A DNA stretch of 5,903 nt from Chloroflexota bacterium (GTDB lineage Bacteria; Chloroflexota; Dormibacteria; Dormibacterales; Dormibacteraceae): NCBI GenBank assembly GCA_005880345.1, contig VBGE01000085.1, positions 1-5,903 on the forward strand, in the 5' to 3' direction. Of this stretch, positions 5,207-5,903 are shown one piece after another; position 1 is the first letter of the stretch; each line of letters starts with the position of its first letter. Position numbers and translations under genes: made by a program. The notes beneath the pieces are model-generated. The model was not told the origin of the DNA. It saw nothing but the letters and a program-made list of their open reading frames with translations, and made no database searches.

Positions 5207-5903
5207 GGCAACTTCTCTTGGCGGCGACTGTGCTGCTCGCGGCGTGCGGCACCACCGCGCAGTCCGCCGCGCCAAACGACGCCGGCCCGCTGACCTTGCG
5301 CCTGGGTTTCTTCCCCAACCTCACGCACGCGCCCGCGCTGGCGGGCGTCGACAACGGCCTTTTTGCCGCGGCGCTCGGAAGCAATGTGACGGTCGAGACG
5401 CACACGTTCAATGCGGGCGGCGACGCGGTCACGGCGCTCCTCTCCGGCTCGATCGACGCCTCATTCGTCGGACCGAACCCCACGACCAACGCCTTCGTCC
5501 AGTCCCATGGCCAGGCGATCCGCGTCATCGCCGGGGCGACCTCTGGCGGTGCGCTGCTGGTGGTGAAGCCAGGCATCACGCAGGCGTCCCAGCTCAAGGG
5601 CAAAAGGATCGCCGATCCCCAGCTCGGCGGGACGCAGGACGTCGCCCTTCGCTGGTATCTGCGCAGCAACGGGCTGCGCGCCGACACCGCCGGCGGCGGA
5701 GATGTCAGCGTGCTCCCGCAGGACAACTCGCAGACGCTGACCGCGTTCAAGCAGGGCCAGCTCGACGGCGCATGGTTACCTGAGCCGTGGGCCGGCCGCC
5801 TGGTGATCGAGGGCGGCGGCAAGGTGCTGGTCGACGAGCGCGACCTCTGGCCGGGCGGCCGGTTCGTGACCACGAACCTGGTCGTCCGCAGCGATTTCCT
5901 GCG
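5203..5903 (+). CDS. Lipoprotein substrate-binding protein of an SsuA/NrtA/TauA-type ABC importer (3' end beyond window)
   Basis: 233 codons are visible and the frame runs off the window. A short lipoprotein signal (hydrophobic 4-14, lipobox LAAC with Cys15) predicts anchoring outside the cytoplasmic membrane. The mature part matches periplasmic-binding proteins of the nitrate/sulfonate/taurine class: LRLGFFPNLTHAPALAG (32-48), GLFAAALG (52-59), LLSGSIDASFVGPNPT (79-94), LKGKRIADPQLGGTQDVALR (131-150) and LDGAWLPEPWAGRL (187-200). Strong Shine-Dalgarno GGAGGG (5190-5195) lies 7 nt before the ATG, and the start overlaps the cysH stop (ATGA 5203-5206). The place behind cysI-cysH points to a sulfur compound, perhaps an alkanesulfonate, as ligand; the sequence alone cannot separate this from nitrate or others. 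Actinobacterial sulfur operons can carry such an importer, so an ATPase and a permease are expected just past the edge. Confidence 0.88.
   Translation, partial: MRQLLLAATVLLAACGTTAQSAAPNDAGPLTLRLGFFPNLTHAPALAGVDNGLFAAALGSNVTVETHTFNAGGDAVTALLSGSIDASFVGPNPTTNAFVQSHGQAIRVIAGATSGGALLVVKPGITQASQLKGKRIADPQLGGTQDVALRWYLRSNGLRADTAGGGDVSVLPQDNSQTLTAFKQGQLDGAWLPEPWAGRLVIEGGGKVLVDERDLWPGGRFVTTNLVVRSDFL

Noticed and set aside
4797..5783. A 328-codon plus-strand frame spanning the cysH/binding-protein junction
   Set aside because: It is out of frame with both supported genes and is low-complexity Arg/Ala-rich sequence.
5169..5873. A 234-codon minus-strand frame opposite the binding protein
   Set aside because: The plus strand has a lipobox, a strong ribosome binding site and family motifs; the minus frame shows none.

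Overview
The window is GC-rich with long antisense shadow frames, and looks like chromosome of a soil-type high-GC bacterium. Actinomycetota or a neighbouring phylum such as Chloroflexota or Dormibacterota fits best. This is an inference from the DUF4242 protein, the hydrolase-cyclase-LuxR fusion, the apparently leaderless starts and the Arg-rich/Cys-tailed leader peptide; no rRNA or other phylogenetic marker is present. No mobile element, tRNA, rRNA or CRISPR array was seen.

Left half (63-2526, minus strand). Reading in the direction of transcription: a 519-residue three-module protein (alpha/beta hydrolase, class III cyclase-like domain that has lost both metal-binding Asp positions, C-terminal LuxR helix-turn-helix); a 114-nt gap with two inverted repeats; a 95-residue DUF4242 protein; and, one base after its stop, a small exported protein of unknown function. 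A hairpin beyond the last gene (14-48) may end this unit.

Right half (2632-5903, plus strand, divergent from the above). This is an assimilatory sulfur operon: a 28-codon leader ORF ending Cys-Ala-Ser-Cys-Phe-Cys-Ser, then cysI (sulfite reductase hemoprotein), cysH (APS reductase of the iron-sulfur type) and the start of a lipoprotein substrate-binding protein of the SsuA/NrtA/TauA type that runs off the window. cysI/cysH and cysH/binding-protein each overlap by ATGA, so translation is probably coupled. CysH makes sulfite from adenylyl sulfate, CysI reduces it to sulfide for cysteine synthesis, and the binding protein probably feeds in an external sulfur compound.

The main discovery is the 5' region of this operon. 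The leader codons Tyr-Ala-Arg-Cys (2686-2697) are complementary over 12 base pairs, with a 2-nt bulge, to the segment holding the cysI Shine-Dalgarno (2797-2810). A ribosome starved at the first or second Cys codon would cover the anti-Shine-Dalgarno strand and free the cysI start; a ribosome that reaches the stop would let it re-form. This predicts a cysteine-sensing translational attenuator, related in principle to Cys-rich leader ORFs known upstream of sulfur genes in actinobacteria. The pairing is seen in the sequence; the mechanism is inferred.
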